A stretch of DNA of 7,442 nt from an uncultured Chlamydiae bacterium (GTDB lineage Bacteria; Chlamydiota; Chlamydiia; Chlamydiales; Rhabdochlamydiaceae). Of the stretch, positions 6,708 to 7,442 are shown one piece after another. Within the stretch, counting starts at the first letter, position 1. Each line of letters opens with the position of its first letter. The position numbers were made by a program, and so were the translations under genes. A model generated the notes under the pieces. That model saw nothing but the letters and a program-made list of their open reading frames with translations. It made no database searches and was not told the origin of the DNA. Location of the stretch: positions 1-7,442 of the forward strand of contig CAMFJP010000067.1 in assembly GCA_945957075.1 (NCBI GenBank), in the 5' to 3' direction.

Positions 6708-6739
6708 TTGATTGCATTCAATCTGTAATCAAATATAAA
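6708..6739 (+). promoter_or_regulatory. Palindrome abutting a -10-like box upstream of the terminal gene
   Basis: TTGATTGCA (6708-6716) and TGTAATCAA (6724-6732) form a 9-bp stem, with one G-T pair, around a 7-base spacer. One base later lies TATAAA (6734-6739, 5 of 6 to TATAAT). TTGATT (6708-6713) or TTGCAT (6712-6717) could be a weak -35, with 20- or 16-base spacing. The layout suggests an operator overlapping a promoter for the gene at 6784. Without a T run after the stem, it does not look like a terminator for kdsB. The rest of the 6634-6783 spacer shows nothing else I can support. Confidence 0.35.
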
Positions 6740-6783
6740 ATTTCCACTTGCAACTCTTTGTTTTGTATCGATCAGGGGGGGAA

Positions 6784-7442
6784 TTGAAAAAAGCTTATCG
6801 CTATGATGACGATATTATTTTTTACTTTGACGCCTCCGATAACAAATATGTAGCTAAAGAGGGGAGTCTTGCCTGGCGGTTGAATAACCCCGGTCTTCTT
6901 TTATCTCATAGCTTGCACCGGACCGGGCACAAATCTATAGGGGCTTACCATCAATACGCTATTTTTCCTCATCTTACCGTAGGCAAAGAGGCGTTAAAGG
7001 CTTGGATTACCTCCACAAAATATTATAGTCCACTTATTGAAATTGCTAAATATTATCAACCGAACGATCCGAAAAAATATTTGGGACAACTGCATGCAAT
7101 GACTGGATATTCTGCTGATATCAAGCCTAGTTCTCTTTCCTTAAAAGATTTTGATAAACTTGTCAAAGCTATTTGTTATCTGGCGGGATTTTCTCCTGAA
7201 AATGAGCACCAATTGAAATTGCTCCCAAAAATCATTGCAAGACTGTATTCTCCGGGTCGAAAAGTGGAATTCTATCTTGCCGGTTATGAGCATCTATTAA
7301 CCAAACAGGACGCAATCGGTTGGCTTGAAGCACATTATTTGGATGCTGTTGTAGTTCATAAAAGCAACGGAGAATTTTATTTGCGTTCTCGTCCAGGACA
7401 TCATTTAAATCAAATTCGATTAAAACAAGAGGAATACGGAGT
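6784..7442 (+). CDS. Partial protein with lysozyme-like 'WRxNNPGxL' domain (phage P5-like), C-terminus outside window
   Basis: The open frame runs from an upstream stop (6736-6738) to the window edge; 219 codons are seen. There is no ATG near the start. I chose TTG 6784 because a purine-rich AGGGGG (6774-6779) lies a few bases before it; TTG 6763 and 6748 are alternatives. EGSLAWRLNNPGLL (26-39), SIGAYHQYAIFPHLTVGKEALKAWI (51-75) and a following helical part to about 135 resemble the RWRNNNPGNL...FAIFP...G..AL domain of phage structural or lytic proteins with a lysozyme-like fold, also found in some secreted bacterial toxins. A second module (about 163-212) includes LLTKQDAIGWLEAHYLDAVVVH and YLRSRPGHHLNQI; I cannot name it. 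There is no signal peptide or membrane segment, so export, if any, would use a dedicated system. A role in peptidoglycan cleavage is inference. Confidence 0.6.
   Translation, partial: MKKAYRYDDDIIFYFDASDNKYVAKEGSLAWRLNNPGLLLSHSLHRTGHKSIGAYHQYAIFPHLTVGKEALKAWITSTKYYSPLIEIAKYYQPNDPKKYLGQLHAMTGYSADIKPSSLSLKDFDKLVKAICYLAGFSPENEHQLKLLPKIIARLYSPGRKVEFYLAGYEHLLTKQDAIGWLEAHYLDAVVVHKSNGEFYLRSRPGHHLNQIRLKQEEYG

Overview
The window most likely comes from a chlamydia-like (environmental) member of the Chlamydiae, or a close relative. The main evidence is the first gene. It is a class B penicillin-binding protein of about 1031 residues, PBP2 type, with roughly 290 residues between the start of the transpeptidase domain and its SxxK motif. 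An oversized PBP2 of this kind is known from Chlamydia. The organism is Gram-negative: the window also carries an outer-membrane beta-barrel, a Kdo-activating enzyme (kdsB) and dTDP-6-deoxysugar genes. The genus cannot be told from the sequence.

Left part (1-3344, minus strand): the PBP2 gene fills 88-3183. Its upstream end runs into a 164-bp imperfect palindrome (3162-3325) that looks like a MITE or a remnant of a small insertion element. The terminal inverted repeat of this element supplies both plausible PBP2 start codons. The same terminal motif reappears as a short hairpin (67-90) over the PBP2 stop codon, so the gene is bracketed by inverted copies of one repeat end. Next comes a minus-strand outer-membrane beta-barrel gene (3345-4319) with a signal peptide, a good Shine-Dalgarno sequence and a sigma70-like promoter.

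Middle part (4427-6633, plus strand): a tightly packed operon with overlapping genes, divergent from the barrel gene. It encodes an RmlC-type dTDP-4-keto-6-deoxyglucose 3,5-epimerase, an RmlB-type dTDP-glucose 4,6-dehydratase and KdsB (CMP-Kdo synthetase). RmlB makes dTDP-4-keto-6-deoxyglucose, RmlC epimerises it, and KdsB activates Kdo for lipid A-core assembly, so the cluster serves LPS or surface-glycan synthesis. RmlA and RmlD are not in the window.

Right edge (6634-7442): after a 150-bp spacer holding a palindrome next to a -10-like box, a plus-strand reading frame starts at TTG (6784) and runs off the end. Its N-terminal region resembles the 'WRxNNPGxL ... FAIFP' lysozyme-like domain of phage structural or lytic proteins. 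A second module carries an 'YLRSRPxxxxNQI' signature. It may be a peptidoglycan-active, phage-derived or toxin/effector protein, and it is the least explained gene here.
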